NCBI GenBank assembly: GCA_021732285.1
Contig: JAKFVH010000009.1
Span: 1 to 64,000, forward strand
From: Reyranella sp.
GTDB lineage: Bacteria > Pseudomonadota > Alphaproteobacteria > Reyranellales > Reyranellaceae
Length of the DNA stretch: 64,000 bases
Direction: 5' to 3'
The translations under genes were made by a program, and so were the position numbers. The notes beneath the pieces were generated by a model, which did not search any database, was not told where the DNA came from, and saw only the letters and a program-made list of their open reading frames with translations. Below are positions 1 to 12,220 of this stretch, one piece after another. Position 1 is the stretch's first letter. Each line of letters starts with the position of its first letter.

Positions 1-2317
1 TCGACGGCTCGACCTCGTAGATCACGCGGTACTGGTTGGACTGGCCGTAGACCGTCGAGACGATGCGCTGGCCGAAGGCGTCGTACAGCACGTTGTTGAC
101 CGAGGCGGCGGTGATGCCGAAGCGCGCGGCGGCATCGCGGTCGAGCTTGATGAACAGCGACAGGCCCTTGGCCTGCATGTCGGTGGTGACGTCGACGATC
201 TCGGGCAGGCGCTGCAGGCGCTCCATCAGGCGCGGCACCCAGGTGTCGAAGTCCTCGGGCTTGGTGCTCTGCAGGACGAACTGGTACTGCGTGCGGCTCA
301 CCGTCGAATCGATGGTGAGGTCCTGTGCCGGCTGCATGTAGAGCGAGATGCCCTGCACCGACGCCGTCTCGCGCTGGATGCGGCGGATGATCTGGCTGGC
401 CGTCAGGCTGCGCTGGCTGCGCGGCTTGAGGTTGATCAGCATGCGGCCCGAATTGAGGGTCGCGTTGGTGCCGTCGACGCCGATGAACGAGCTCAGGCTC
501 TCGACGTCGGGATCCTCCAGGATGGCCGCGACCAGCGCGTTCTGGCGCTTGGCCATGGCGTCGAAGGAGATCGACTGCGGCGCCTCGGTCACGGCCTGGA
601 TCAGGCCGGTGTCCTGCACTGGGAAGAAGCCTTTCGGGATCACGACATAGAGCAGGACCGTCAGCACGATGGTGCCGACAGCAATCAGCAAGGTCAGCGG
701 CTGGTGGCGGAACACCACGACCAGGCAACGGTCGTAGATGCTGATCAGGCGGCCGAACCAGCCGGCGCCCATTACCTCGTTATGACGGGCTTCCGCCGCA
801 GGATGCGGATGCGCCACCGTCGGCGCGGCGTGCGTCGCCCGCTGGCGCAGGAGCTGGGCGCACATCATGGGCACCAGGGTCAGCGACACGACGGCCGAGA
901 TCAGGATGGTGACCGAGAGCGTGACGGCGAACTCGCTGAACAGGCGGCCGACGACGTCGCTCATGAACAGCAGCGGGATCAGCACGGCGATCAACGACAC
1001 GGTGAGCGACACCACGGTGAAGGCGATCTGCCGGCTGCCTCGGAGCGACGCCTCCTTGGGATCCTCGCCGCGCTCGATATAGCGGGCGATGTTCTCGATC
1101 ATGACGATGGCGTCGTCGACCACGAAGCCGGTGGCGATGGTGAGCGCCATGATCGACAGGTTGTTGAGGCTGAATCCCGCGAGATACATCACCGCCAGGG
1201 TGCCGACGAGCGACAGCGGCACCGAGAGGCTGGGGATCAGCGTTGCCCGCCAGTCGCCCAGGAACAGGAAGATCACCGCCACGACCAGGATCACCGCGAA
1301 GCTGAGCTCGATCTGCACGTCGCGCACCGAGGCGCGGATGGTGGTCGTGCGGTCGGTCAGCACGGTGACGTCGAGCGAGGCCGGCAGCGTTGCCTGCAGT
1401 TGCGGCAGCAGCCGCTTGATGTTGTCGACCACCTCGATGACGTTGGCGCCGGGCTGGCGGCGGACGTTGATGATCACCGCCTGGGTGGTGTTCATCCAGG
1501 CGGCGAGCCGGTTGTTCTCCTGGCCCTCCTCCACGGTGGCGACGTCCCGCAGCCGCACCGGCGCGCCATTGCGGTAAGCGACGACGACGTCCTTGAACAG
1601 CTGGGGATCGGTGATCTGGTCGTTGGCGTTGATGGTGTAGGCGCGCGCCGGGCCGTCAAAGTTGCCCTTGGGCGTGTTGACGTTGGCGTTGGCGATCGTG
1701 GTGCGCAGGTCGTCGATGTTGAGGCCGTAGGCCGCCAGCGCCGTCGGGTTGGCGCGGATGCGCACGCCCGGCTTCTGGCCGCCGTCGAGGCTCACCAGGC
1801 CGACGCCGGGAAGCTGCGAGATCTTCTGGGCGAGCCGCGTGTCGACGAAGTCGTAGACCTTGGTCAGCGGCTCGGTCTTGGAGGTGACGGCGAGCGTCAG
1901 CACCGGCGCGTCGGCCGGGTTGATCTTGGCGTAGGTCGGCGGCGAGGGCAGGTCCGAGGGCAGCAGGTTGCTGGCGGCGTTGATGGCGGCCTGCACCTGC
2001 TGCTCGGCGACGTCCAGACCGAGTTTCAGATCGAACTGCAGGGTGATCGACGAGGCGCCGGCCGAGCTGGTCGACGTCATCTGGTTGAGGCCCGGCATCT
2101 GGCCGAACTGGCGCTCCAGCGGCGCGGTGACCGACGAGGTCATGACCTCGGGGCTGGCGCCGGGATAGAGCGTCAGCACGCGGATGGTCGGATAGTCGAC
2201 CTGCGGCAGTGCCGACAATGGCAGGAACCGGTAGGCGATGGCGCCCACGAGCATGATGGCGACCATCAGCAGCGAGGTCGCCACCGGACGTTCGATGAAG
2301 ATCCGCGACGGGTTCAT
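1..2317 (-). CDS. RND efflux pump inner-membrane permease, MdtB/MdtC-like (partial, C-terminus outside window)
   Basis: Proton-driven pump subunit of a tripartite efflux system in the inner membrane. About 772 codons are present of the roughly 1030 usual for the family; the 3' end lies beyond base 1. The protein opens [20 protein letters not shown], the typical RND amino end with TM1, followed by the periplasmic porter domain with [11 protein letters not shown]. The proton-relay pair of aspartates is seen in [14 protein letters not shown] near residue 400 (TM4). The ATG at 2317 lies 13 bases after the stop of the adaptor gene, so the two form one operon. Multidrug-type (HAE1) rather than metal-type is inferred from the N-terminal sequence; the substrate cannot be read. 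Confidence 0.93.
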   Translation of the reverse strand, partial: MNPSRIFIERPVATSLLMVAIMLVGAIAYRFLPLSALPQVDYPTIRVLTLYPGASPEVMTSSVTAPLERQFGQMPGLNQMTSTSSAGASSITLQFDLKLGLDVAEQQVQAAINAASNLLPSDLPSPPTYAKINPADAPVLTLAVTSKTEPLTKVYDFVDTRLAQKISQLPGVGLVSLDGGQKPGVRIRANPTALAAYGLNIDDLRTTIANANVNTPKGNFDGPARAYTINANDQITDPQLFKDVVVAYRNGAPVRLRDVATVEEGQENNRLAAWMNTTQAVIINVRRQPGANVIEVVDNIKRLLPQLQATLPASLDVTVLTDRTTTIRASVRDVQIELSFAVILVVAVIFLFLGDWRATLIPSLSVPLSLVGTLAVMYLAGFSLNNLSIMALTIATGFVVDDAIVMIENIARYIERGEDPKEASLRGSRQIAFTVVSLTVSLIAVLIPLLFMSDVVGRLFSEFAVTLSVTILISAVVSLTLVPMMCAQLLRQRATHAAPTVAHPHPAAEARHNEVMGAGWFGRLISIYDRCLVVVFRHQPLTLLIAVGTIVLTVLLYVVIPKGFFPVQDTGLIQAVTEAPQSISFDAMAKRQNALVAAILEDPDVESLSSFIGVDGTNATLNSGRMLINLKPRSQRSLTASQIIRRIQRETASVQGISLYMQPAQDLTIDSTVSRTQYQFVLQSTKPEDFDTWVPRLMERLQRLPEIVDVTTDMQAKGLSLFIKLDRDAAARFGITAASVNNVLYDAFGQRIVSTVYGQSNQYRVIYEVEPS

Positions 2318-2330
2318 GTCGCGGTTGGAA

Positions 2331-3611
2331 TTACTGGTTGGGCTGAGCGGCGGCCGCGCCGCCAGCGCCACCGCCGCCATTGGCCTGGCGCCGTCTTTGC
2401 TGCTGTTGTTGGCCGCCCTGGGCATCAGGCGGCGCGTTGGCGATCGGCGGGCCTGACGCGGCGCGCGGCGGGCCGCCACCCGGCCGGCGGATCTTGGCGC
2501 CGTCGCGCAGGCGGTCGGTGCCGTCGATCACGACCTGGTCGCCCGGCTGCAGGCCCTTCACGACCTGCACCTTCTCGCCGTCGGTGGCGCCGAGCTCGAC
2601 GACGCGGATCTCGACCGTGTCGTCGGCCTTCACCAGATAGACGAAGGTGCCGGGCTGGCCGCGCTGGATGGCGGCGGTCGGAACGACCGTTGCGTTCTTC
2701 ACCGTGTCGACCAGCAGGCGGACATTGACGAACTGGTTGGGGAACAGCGTTTCGTCCTTGTTGTCGAACACCGCGCGCAGCTTCACCGTGCCGGTCGTGA
2801 TGTCGATCAGGTTGTCGTGGGTGTCGAGCTTGCCGATGCCGAGCTCGTTCTTCTGCGCGCGGTCGAGCACGCGGACTTCGAGGTTGGCGCCGGCCTTCAG
2901 CCGCTCGCGCACCATGGGCAGCGTGTCCTCGGGGATGGTGAACAGCACCGAGATCGGCTGGATCTGGATGATGATGCAGATCGAGGTGGCGTCGCTCATC
3001 GACACGTAGTTGCCGGGGTCGACCGTGCGCAGGCCGATGCGGCCGGTGAGCGGCGCCACGATCTTGGTGTAGGCGACGTTGAGCTTGGCGGCGTCGACCG
3101 CCGCCTGGTCGATCACCAGGGCGGCCTCGTACTGGCGGACCAGCGACTGCTGGGTGTCGAGCTGCTGGCGGGCGATCGAATCCTGGGCGACCAGCTTGCG
3201 ATAGCGCTCGAGGTCGGTCTGGGCGTTCTTGAGCAGCGCCTCGTCCTTCTGCTGCTGGCCGATCGCCTGCTGCAGGGCGACGTCGTAGGGCCGCGGGTCG
3301 ACCAGGGCCAAAAGGTCGCCCTGCTTCACCATCTGGCCTTCCTTGAACTCGACCTTGAGGAGCTGGCCGGTGATCTGCGTCTTGACGTTGACGGTGTGCA
3401 GCGGGGCCACGGTGCCCAGCGCCCGGATCACGACGGGCACTTCGCCCTTGGCGGCGGTCGCGATCCCGACGGGCGTCGGCATGCCGGCGCCGAACCGGCC
3501 GGCCCCCTGTCGTGGGGGAGGCGCAGTTCCGGTCTGCGAAATATACCAGCCGGCGCCCACCACAATGGCGAGGCCCAAGCCGATCCCGAGCAGGGTCCGC
3601 AGCCGTTTCAT
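2331..3611 (-). CDS. RND efflux periplasmic adaptor (membrane fusion protein, MdtA-like)
   Basis: 426-residue adaptor that links the inner-membrane pump to an outer-membrane channel. An N-terminal membrane anchor (residues about 5-24) is followed by the lipoyl half-motif with [25 protein letters not shown] split over about residues 85-110, a coiled-coil hairpin rich in Q and A (about 115-175), the second lipoyl half with [18 protein letters not shown], and a beta-barrel with [17 protein letters not shown]. The C-terminal tail is low complexity (poly-Q, then R and G/A). It is the first gene of the operon with the pump, and is divergent from the OprD-like porin across about 200 bases that must carry both promoters. 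Confidence 0.93.
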   Translation of the reverse strand: MKRLRTLLGIGLGLAIVVGAGWYISQTGTAPPPRQGAGRFGAGMPTPVGIATAAKGEVPVVIRALGTVAPLHTVNVKTQITGQLLKVEFKEGQMVKQGDLLALVDPRPYDVALQQAIGQQQKDEALLKNAQTDLERYRKLVAQDSIARQQLDTQQSLVRQYEAALVIDQAAVDAAKLNVAYTKIVAPLTGRIGLRTVDPGNYVSMSDATSICIIIQIQPISVLFTIPEDTLPMVRERLKAGANLEVRVLDRAQKNELGIGKLDTHDNLIDITTGTVKLRAVFDNKDETLFPNQFVNVRLLVDTVKNATVVPTAAIQRGQPGTFVYLVKADDTVEIRVVELGATDGEKVQVVKGLQPGDQVVIDGTDRLRDGAKIRRPGGGPPRAASGPPIANAPPDAQGGQQQQQRRRQANGGGGAGGAAAAQPNQ

Positions 3612-3811
3612 CGATGATCCTTTATGCCCCCAAACGCGCCGTCGCTAACCCATACGGACCAAGTCGCCAGAGTCTCCCCCACCGGTCCGGAGGGCGCAAG
3701 GCTAGCGGCCAACGATGGCCAAAGAGTGCAACGCGCGATGGGTGGAAAGGTCGCGTCGCCGGCATTGAAACTCAGCAAATCTTTCATCGTCGGCCTCTAT
3801 CGTCCCTCCCT

Positions 3812-5092
3812 GTGAAGTGGGGAGTGGGGAGCCTTCTTGCATCGTTGGCGATCGGCCTGGCATTGGCCGGTCCAATGCCTGTCCGCGCCGATGGCCTGGG
3901 CGAGGCGCTGCAGCGTTTCCTGCACGACGACGCTCAGGCCGTCCTGCACTTGCGCAGCTATTTCCTCGATCGCACGAATCCGACGCCCCCCAACAACGCT
4001 GCCTGGGCCGGCGGCGGCTGGGTCGGCCTGAAGACGGGCTGGTTCCACGACACCTTCCAGCTCGCGGCCGTCGGCTACACCACCCAGCCCTTGTGGGCGC
4101 CTCCGACCACCGACGGCACCCAACTGCTGGCGCCCGGCCAATACGGCTTCTTCACCCTGGGCGAGGCCAACGCCTCTCTGCGTGCGAAGGGCCAGGTCTT
4201 CACCGGCTGGCGTCAGCAGATCGACGAACTGGAGGTCAATCCCAACGACGATCGCATGATCCCCAACACCTTCGAAGCCTACGCGTTGCGCGGCGAGTTG
4301 GGGCCGGTGAACTATTTCGCGGGCTACGTCTCGCAGATGAAGTTCAAGGGCGTTCCCTACTTCGTCAACATGGCGGCGCGAGCCGGCGCCCCCGCCGATG
4401 TCAGTGCCGGCATGTGGCTGGGATCAGTGAAGTACGGCGACATCGACAAGGTCCGGCTGCGCTCGTCGATCTACTACGTGCCCGACATCCTGACCTCGAA
4501 CTACAACGACTTCATCGCCACGTTTCCCGTGACCGACAGCATCAGCGTGCGCGTCGGCGGCCAGTTCATGGTCCAGGGCAGCAATGGGCTCAACCTGCTG
4601 ACCGGCAAGCCGTTCGGCACCTTCGCCGCCGGCGGCCGGGTCGATGCGATCTGGGGTCCGGTGACGCTGTGGGGCGTGTTCACCCAGACCGGCAGCGCCT
4701 ATCAGTACCAGACGCCCTACGGCCAGTGGATCGGCTACACTAAGCAGATCACCAAGGACTTCGACCGCGCCGGCGAACGCGCCTGGCAGGTCGGATTGAT
4801 ACTCGACTTCGCGGCCATGGATTTGCCCGGGCTCACCTTCATGGGATCGGCCACCCTGGGCGACAGCGCGATCAACGCCGCGACCGGCGCGCCGCTCAGC
4901 CGCAACAATGAGTACGATTTCGACCTGATCTACCACGTGGCGTCGAAGGATGCGCCGGACTGGCTGAAGCCATTGCAGCTGCGCGGGCGCGCCGCCTTCG
5001 TCGACCAGTTCGCGACCAACTCCATGACGGCGATCACCGAATACCGCCTGATCCTCAACTACGAGCTGACCTGGAAGGGTTCGCGTCGTTAG
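3812..5092 (+). CDS. Outer-membrane porin, OprD family
   Basis: Probable 18-strand beta-barrel porin for small solutes. The GTG at 3812 is chosen because it gives a clean signal peptide (VKWGVGSLLASLAIGLALAG, cleavage after VRA near residue 26); the open frame extends further upstream but that part does not look like protein. The mature 400 residues carry OprD features: YFLDRTNP near the amino end, PNTFEAYALRGELGPVNYFAGYV, and alternating aromatic and polar strands to a final LILNYELTWKG. Family members in pseudomonads take up basic amino acids or aromatic acids; here the substrate is unknown. Divergent from the RND operon, convergent with thiC. Confidence 0.85.
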   Translation: MKWGVGSLLASLAIGLALAGPMPVRADGLGEALQRFLHDDAQAVLHLRSYFLDRTNPTPPNNAAWAGGGWVGLKTGWFHDTFQLAAVGYTTQPLWAPPTTDGTQLLAPGQYGFFTLGEANASLRAKGQVFTGWRQQIDELEVNPNDDRMIPNTFEAYALRGELGPVNYFAGYVSQMKFKGVPYFVNMAARAGAPADVSAGMWLGSVKYGDIDKVRLRSSIYYVPDILTSNYNDFIATFPVTDSISVRVGGQFMVQGSNGLNLLTGKPFGTFAAGGRVDAIWGPVTLWGVFTQTGSAYQYQTPYGQWIGYTKQITKDFDRAGERAWQVGLILDFAAMDLPGLTFMGSATLGDSAINAATGAPLSRNNEYDFDLIYHVASKDAPDWLKPLQLRGRAAFVDQFATNSMTAITEYRLILNYELTWKGSRR

Positions 5093-5161
5093 TCTTCCGG
5101 ACCGCGCGCATCTTGCGCGCTCATGACTCACGAGCGCGCTGGAAGCGCGCGGTCCGGAAGA
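5093..5161. terminator. Long inverted repeat between convergent oprD-like gene and thiC
   Basis: Arms of 17 bases (TCTTCCGGACCGCGCGC at 5093-5109 and its complement at 5145-5161) enclose a second stem, GCGCGCTC/GAGCGCGC. It fills the whole gap between two convergent stop codons. A bidirectional transcription end is the simplest role; there is no T-run, so an intrinsic terminator is not certain. Confidence 0.55.
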
Positions 5162-5167
5162 ACATGA

Positions 5168-7147
<1,980 letters not shown>

Positions 7148-7299
7148 GACGAGAGTCAGTCTAGGCTGGAATCGACCTGATGCAAACGTTGAGATCTCCC
7201 CAGAGACTGGCGCTTTTTCACTACGTGCGCAGTGGAATGGCGGAACAATCGAGCCAAAGGCAAATCGATCAACTACTCTCGTGTGCCTTGGAGGAAGCA

Positions 7300-8901
7300 A
7301 TGCAGCGAGAGACGATCCAGATCACGGTCGCATCCCTTCTTGCCGGCGCGGCGATGTGGTCGACCGCTGCCAATGCCGACGTTCCGACGATCATACCAGC
7401 CGTCAAATGCGAAACCCTGGCAGGGATCGCCTTTGCCGGCTCAACCATGGTGGTCGAAACAGCCGAGGCCGTGCCGCAAGCGCCGGCGGGAACCGTGCAG
7501 GTGCGCCCGCCCTTGCCGGACACGGTGGGCGTTGCGATCCCGTCGAATTGCGTGGCGCGAGGCGTGATCGACCGGCGCGTCGGAGCCGAAGGCAAGAACT
7601 ACGCGATCGGGTTTGCGATCGCGCTGCCCGATCGCTGGAACGGACGGTTCCTGTTCCAGGGCGGCGGCGGCTTGAACGGATCGATCCGCCCGCCGCTTGG
7701 CCCCCAGGCCATCGGCGAGGTGCCCGCCCTGGCGCGCGGCTTCGCGGTCGTCTCCACCGACAGCGGCCATCAAGGCGCGGTGTTCGATGCCTCCTTCATG
7801 AAGGACCAGGAGGCGGCGCTCAATTTCGCCCAGGCATCGGTCGGCAAGGTGACGGCCGCCGCGAAGACGATCATCGCCCACTACTACGGCCAGGGGCCGA
7901 CGCGCTCCTACTTCGTCGGCTGCTCGACCGGCGGCCGCGAAGGCATGATCGCCTCGCAGCGCTATCCCGCGGAGTTCGACGGCATCGTCGCCGGCGCGCC
8001 GGCCATGCGCACGGGCCGCTCCAACCTCGGCCTCGCCTGGGCCAACCACGTCCTGGCGCAAGTCTCACCCAAGGGCGAGAACGGCAAGCCCGATCCCACC
8101 AAGGCGTTCTCGCCGTCGGACCAGAAGCTCGTGACCGACGCCATCGTCGCGGCGTGCGACGCCAAGGATGGGCTGAAGGACGGCATGATCTTCAATACGC
8201 GCCAGTGCACCTTCGATCCGGCAGCGCTTGCCTGCAAGGGCGCCAAGACCGATGCCTGTCTCTCTGCCGATCAGGCGAGCGCGCTGGCCAAGGCCTTCGC
8301 CGGCCCGAGGAACTCGCGCGGTGCCCCGTCCTACTCGCCCTTCCCGTGGGACAGCGGTGCCGCCGCGGCGGGTGTTGCGATTCCCGGCATCCTCGTCACC
8401 GGCGCGCGCAGTCCGGTCAATCCCAACGTCTACGAGACGATCGATGTCGACGCCATCGAGGACCGGGTGAATGCCGACGGCATGGAGCGACTGCAGGCCA
8501 CAGCGAACTGGACCAACCTCAACAGCTTCTTCGGGCACGGCGGAAAGATCCTGTTCTATCACGGCGTCAGCGATCCGTGGTTCTCGGCCCTCGACACGAT
8601 CGACTATTACGAGCGCATGGCTAAAAGCTCGGGCGGCATCGACCAGGTGCGCGCCAACTCCAGCCGGGCTTTTCTCGTGCCCGGCATGGGCCACTGCCAG
8701 ACGGGCGCGACGCTCGAGCGCTTCGACCTGTTGCAGGCCATCGTCGACTGGGTCGAGAAGGGCAAGGCGCCCGCTTCGGTCATCGCCACCGGCCCGGCGT
8801 TCCCTGGCCGCAGCCGGCCGCTCTGCGCCTGGCCGCAATACGCGGCCTACAAGGGCCAGGGCAATCCGGAGGATGCCGCCAACTTCGAATGCCGTGACTG
8901 A
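7300..8901 (+). CDS. Tannase / feruloyl esterase family hydrolase, secreted
   Basis: 533-residue alpha/beta hydrolase of the tannase family, which cleaves esters of gallic, ferulic or similar phenolic acids. ATG at 7300 has GGAGG five bases upstream and gives a signal peptide (cleavage near ANADV, residue 27). The nucleophile motif is GCSTGGREGM with Ser209 in the family-typical CS-G-G setting; the C-terminal histidine is in PGMGHCQTG. The cysteines flanking Ser and His (C208 and the one in GHC) match the disulfide that holds the catalytic residues in tannases. The substrate cannot be told from sequence. It stands alone, with a 56-base gap to the next gene on the same strand. Confidence 0.9.
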   Translation: MQRETIQITVASLLAGAAMWSTAANADVPTIIPAVKCETLAGIAFAGSTMVVETAEAVPQAPAGTVQVRPPLPDTVGVAIPSNCVARGVIDRRVGAEGKNYAIGFAIALPDRWNGRFLFQGGGGLNGSIRPPLGPQAIGEVPALARGFAVVSTDSGHQGAVFDASFMKDQEAALNFAQASVGKVTAAAKTIIAHYYGQGPTRSYFVGCSTGGREGMIASQRYPAEFDGIVAGAPAMRTGRSNLGLAWANHVLAQVSPKGENGKPDPTKAFSPSDQKLVTDAIVAACDAKDGLKDGMIFNTRQCTFDPAALACKGAKTDACLSADQASALAKAFAGPRNSRGAPSYSPFPWDSGAAAAGVAIPGILVTGARSPVNPNVYETIDVDAIEDRVNADGMERLQATANWTNLNSFFGHGGKILFYHGVSDPWFSALDTIDYYERMAKSSGGIDQVRANSSRAFLVPGMGHCQTGATLERFDLLQAIVDWVEKGKAPASVIATGPAFPGRSRPLCAWPQYAAYKGQGNPEDAANFECRD

Positions 8902-8957
8902 GGAACCATTGGGAGCCATCCACGTTCGCTGGATGGCTTCACATGGGAGAATAAAAA

Positions 8958-10964
8958 ATGGCCGGCTACAGGGCACTGTTGGCGGCCGCGGTCCTCGCCG
9001 TCGGCTGCGGTCATGGCGTAGCGTCCCACGCGCAGACCTATCCGCCCGAAGGCTATGCGCCCCTTCTGTTCGATCCCGCCGACACCAAATACGTCTTTCG
9101 CCTGAACGGCGTGCCGTGGCTCTGCCGCGGCGACACCTTCTGCAAGCCCATCAGGATCGACGGCGTCGCCGACAAGGACCTCGCCCAGGCCGTCATCGAG
9201 CCGCTGGGTTCCGCCGGTCCGCGCTACTTCCTGGCCTACAAGCAGGCCAACTTCGAGAAGGGCAAGGAAATGGTCCTTGCCTGCAGCGAGGAACGCTGCG
9301 GCAAGCTCGATTCGACGGCGGGCGACGCCACCGGGCTCGGCACCTTCCAGGTCAAGCAGGGCGACCGGACAGCGAGCCGCGCCGCCATCCTGCGCCGGCT
9401 CGAAGCCAGGAACAGCCGCGCCCAGCTCATATGGTGCACCGAGAGCGACTGCTCGGAGCTGCCGGTGACGCGCGATGCCGAGCTCTTCCTTTCCTACATG
9501 GGCAGCGGCCGGGCCGACGGCCGCAGCGCGGCGTGGCTGCGCGACAAGTCGGGCGCCGTCCTGTCATGCGCTCAGCCCGAGGACGGCGTCAGCGACCAGC
9601 TCGTCTGCGAGAAGACCAGGATGGTGCTGGGCGATTTCCCGGCCGCGCAGGCCACCGCCGCTGCCACACCTCCGCCTCCTCCAGCGCCGCCGCCGGCCGG
9701 ATCGGACGCTGACCGCAACGCGCTGTCAGCCGCCATCGACCGCGCCATCACGACCGGCGACTTCGTCAACGCCGATCGCCTGCTGGCCGACGCCACGCGA
9801 CGCTATGCCGGCAACGCCGCCTGGCCGCCCTTGCAGCAGAAGCTCACCAAGGCGCGCGCCGAGCGCGACGCCCAGTTGCGCCAGGCCGAGGCGCGGCGGC
9901 TGATCGCCGAGGCGCGGCGCTTCGCGCAGGTCGGCGACTTCGCCCACGCCGAGGCGATGCTGCAGGACGCCGACAAGCAGGTCGCGGGCTTCGGCGAGAC
10001 CGCCAAGGCGCGCGCCGAGATCGCGGCCTTGCGCACCGAGCGCGGCCAGCGCTTCCGCGAGCGCTACCAGTACACCGCCGCCATCGACCAGGCGCTGGCC
10101 GCCGAGCAGCTGTGGGAGGCCGAGCGCCTCCTTGCCGACTATGCCCAGCGCTTCGCCCAGGACGGCGAGTACCGGGCACGGGCCGATCGCCTGGCGCAGA
10201 TGCGCGCGGCCGGACCCTACCAGGTGCGCATCAACGAGGCGCGCAGCCGTATCGCGACAGCGCGCCAGGCCATGGACCGCAACGACTTCGTCGAGGCCGA
10301 GCGGCAGCTCGCGATCGCCGACCGGGCAGCGCCGGGCCTCCCCGAGACCGGACAGGCGCGCGCCGACCTGAGCCGGCTCCGCATCGCCGCGCAGAAGCAG
10401 CAGGACGACCTGCGCCTGGTGCTGGGCGCCATCGACGCCTTGTTCCAGAACCGCCAGTTCGAAGAGGCCGACCGCGCCATCGACGACGGCCGCCGGCGGT
10501 TCGGCACCTACGGCGGTTGGGGCGACCTGCAGAACCGCAGCGCCAGCGCCCGCCGCGGCGATCCGCGACAGGCCAACGAGCTGCGCGGCCAGAATGTGCG
10601 CGCACTGGAGCTGGTGACCGCCGCCCGCCAGAGCACGACGCAAGGCGACTTCGCCGCCGCCGACAAGGCGTTGAACGATGCCCAGGCGATCCGGGCCGAC
10701 ATGCCCGAAATCGCCATCGCCCGCGCCGAGCTCGAGCGCGCCAAGGCCGACCGCGCGCGGCAGGATGCCGAGGTCCGCGCCGTCGTCGCCTCGATCGATG
10801 CGGCGCTGGCGCGCCAGCAATATGCCGACGCCGACCGGCTGATCGCCGACGGCCGCAAGCGCTATCCGTTCTTCAATGGATGGGCGGATCTGTCCAAACG
10901 TGTGGCCGATGCCCGGCGCGGAGCGCCCGATACGGCGGCTGCGCCGCCGCCGCAGCGGCGCTGA
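8958..10964 (+). CDS. Secreted protein with an N-terminal unknown domain and seven alternating helical repeats
   Basis: 668 residues, not recognised as a named family. A signal peptide (residues 1-26, ending ASHAQ) precedes a region of about 205 residues containing six or more cysteines (WLCRGDTFCKP, ACSEERC, WCTESDC), resembling the invasion-associated IalB-like fold in general style only. A proline-rich linker follows near 236-248. From about 252 to 655 there are seven helical units of two kinds in the order A-B-A-B-A-B-A. A units share IDxAL, ADRLIADGRRRY and a W/G-rich end (IDRAITTGDFVNADRLLADA; IDAALARQQYADADRLIADG). B units share ARxxxxxGDFxxAExxLxxAD (ARRFAQVGDFAHAEAMLQDA). They look TPR-like, suggesting a periplasmic binding scaffold. 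Followed by a strong hairpin. Confidence 0.75.
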   Translation: MAGYRALLAAAVLAVGCGHGVASHAQTYPPEGYAPLLFDPADTKYVFRLNGVPWLCRGDTFCKPIRIDGVADKDLAQAVIEPLGSAGPRYFLAYKQANFEKGKEMVLACSEERCGKLDSTAGDATGLGTFQVKQGDRTASRAAILRRLEARNSRAQLIWCTESDCSELPVTRDAELFLSYMGSGRADGRSAAWLRDKSGAVLSCAQPEDGVSDQLVCEKTRMVLGDFPAAQATAAATPPPPPAPPPAGSDADRNALSAAIDRAITTGDFVNADRLLADATRRYAGNAAWPPLQQKLTKARAERDAQLRQAEARRLIAEARRFAQVGDFAHAEAMLQDADKQVAGFGETAKARAEIAALRTERGQRFRERYQYTAAIDQALAAEQLWEAERLLADYAQRFAQDGEYRARADRLAQMRAAGPYQVRINEARSRIATARQAMDRNDFVEAERQLAIADRAAPGLPETGQARADLSRLRIAAQKQQDDLRLVLGAIDALFQNRQFEEADRAIDDGRRRFGTYGGWGDLQNRSASARRGDPRQANELRGQNVRALELVTAARQSTTQGDFAAADKALNDAQAIRADMPEIAIARAELERAKADRARQDAEVRAVVASIDAALARQQYADADRLIADGRKRYPFFNGWADLSKRVADARRGAPDTAAAPPPQRR

Positions 10965-10974
10965 CCTCGCTTGT

Positions 10975-11019
10975 CCCCTCACCTAACCTCTCCCCCAAGG
11001 GGGAGAGGAACATGAGGGG
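10975..11019. terminator. Hairpin between convergent genes
   Basis: CCTCTCCCCC-AA-GGGGGAGAGG is flanked by an outer pair CCCCTC/GAGGGG, filling the gap between two convergent genes. It probably ends transcription from both sides, although no T-run follows. Confidence 0.6.
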
Positions 11020-12213
11020 CTAGACGACCTTCACGCTGCGCATCTCGGCGATGTCGGCATCGCCGTAGCCTGCCTCGCGCAGGATCTCTTCGGTGTGCTG
11101 GCCGAGCGTCGCCGGCGGGCGGTCGACCGAGCCGCCGCCGTGCTCCAGGCGGAAGCCTGAACCCACGACCTTGATCGGGCCGTGCGGCGTGTCGACCGTC
11201 TGCAGGATCGTGCGCCGGTCGAAGTGGTCGAGCTGCACCGTCTCGGGAATGCTGAGCACGCGGCCCGCCGGCACGTCGGCCTTGGCGAAGCGCTCGGCCC
11301 AGGTCGCCGACGTTTCCTTCTTGAGCTCGGCCTCGATGATGTCGTGCAGCGCCTTGTCGTTCTGGATGCGCGCCGGCCAGTCGGGGAAGCGCGGATCGGC
11401 GAGCGCGTCGGCGCGGCCGATATCCTTCATCAGGCGCTGGAACTGCGGCTCGGTCATGACGGCCAGCACCATCCAGCCGTCCTTGGTCCTGTAGAGATCG
11501 CCGGTGGGCTTCCGCGTCACCGAGCGGTTGGCCGCCTGCTCGTGCACGCGCCCGGTCATCAGGTGCTCGGTGAACTGCTGGGCGAGATAGCCCATCACCG
11601 CGTCGATCATGGCGACGTCGACCAGCTGGCCCTTGCCGGTATGGGTGCGCTGGTAGAGCGCCGAGGCGACGCCCAGCGCCGCCGTCGCGCCCGACATGAC
11701 GTCGGCGCCGGCGAAGCCCACGCGCGTCGGGCCGTTGGTCTCGAAGCCGGTGATCGACATCAGGCCGGACATCGCCTGGATCATGCCGTCGAACGCCGCG
11801 GTCTCGCGGTCGGGTCCGACCTGGCCGAAGCCCGAGACGGCGCAGTAGATCAGCTTGGGATTGACGGTCTTCAGGACGTCGTAGCCGATGCCGAGCTTGT
11901 CCATCACGCCTGGCCGGAAGTTCTCCATCACCACGTCAGCCGTGGCGGCGAGCTTTTTCACCACCTCGATGGCCTTGGGCTTCTTGAGGTCGAGCGTGAT
12001 CGAGCGCTTGTTCGAGTTGACCGCGACCCAGGGAGCGGCGAGCCCGCGCTTCTCCCAGTCGTTGGCGCGGGAGCCGAAGCGCATGTCGTCGCCTTCGCGG
12101 CTTTCGACCTTGATCACGTCGGCGCCGAGCAGCGCGAGTTGATAGGAGCCATACGGCCCGGCGAGGACGCGCGTGAAGTCCAGAACCTTCACGCCTGTGA
12201 ACGGCTTGCTCAT
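11020..12213 (-). CDS. Family III CoA-transferase (CaiB/BaiF)
   Basis: 397-residue enzyme that moves CoA between carboxylic acids. Family features are the N-terminal GVKVLDFTRVLAGPYGSYQL, NSNKRSITLDLK, ENFRPGVMDKLGIGY, and GADVMSGATAALG, where Asp171 aligns with the acyl-enzyme aspartate (Asp169 in formyl-CoA transferase and CaiB). It starts seven bases after the stop of the probable selenoprotein gene, so the two are co-transcribed. The acid substrate is unknown. It is the first of two such genes in the window (the other is at 29016). Confidence 0.93.
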   Translation of the reverse strand: MSKPFTGVKVLDFTRVLAGPYGSYQLALLGADVIKVESREGDDMRFGSRANDWEKRGLAAPWVAVNSNKRSITLDLKKPKAIEVVKKLAATADVVMENFRPGVMDKLGIGYDVLKTVNPKLIYCAVSGFGQVGPDRETAAFDGMIQAMSGLMSITGFETNGPTRVGFAGADVMSGATAALGVASALYQRTHTGKGQLVDVAMIDAVMGYLAQQFTEHLMTGRVHEQAANRSVTRKPTGDLYRTKDGWMVLAVMTEPQFQRLMKDIGRADALADPRFPDWPARIQNDKALHDIIEAELKKETSATWAERFAKADVPAGRVLSIPETVQLDHFDRRTILQTVDTPHGPIKVVGSGFRLEHGGGSVDRPPATLGQHTEEILREAGYGDADIAEMRSVKVV

Positions 12214-12220
12214 CTCGGTC

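Noticed and set aside
704..2728. A 674-codon open frame on the plus strand opposite the RND genes
   Set aside because: Its product is low-complexity His/Arg/Asp/Gly-rich, as expected of the antisense of a GC-rich gene; the opposite frames encode clear RND proteins.
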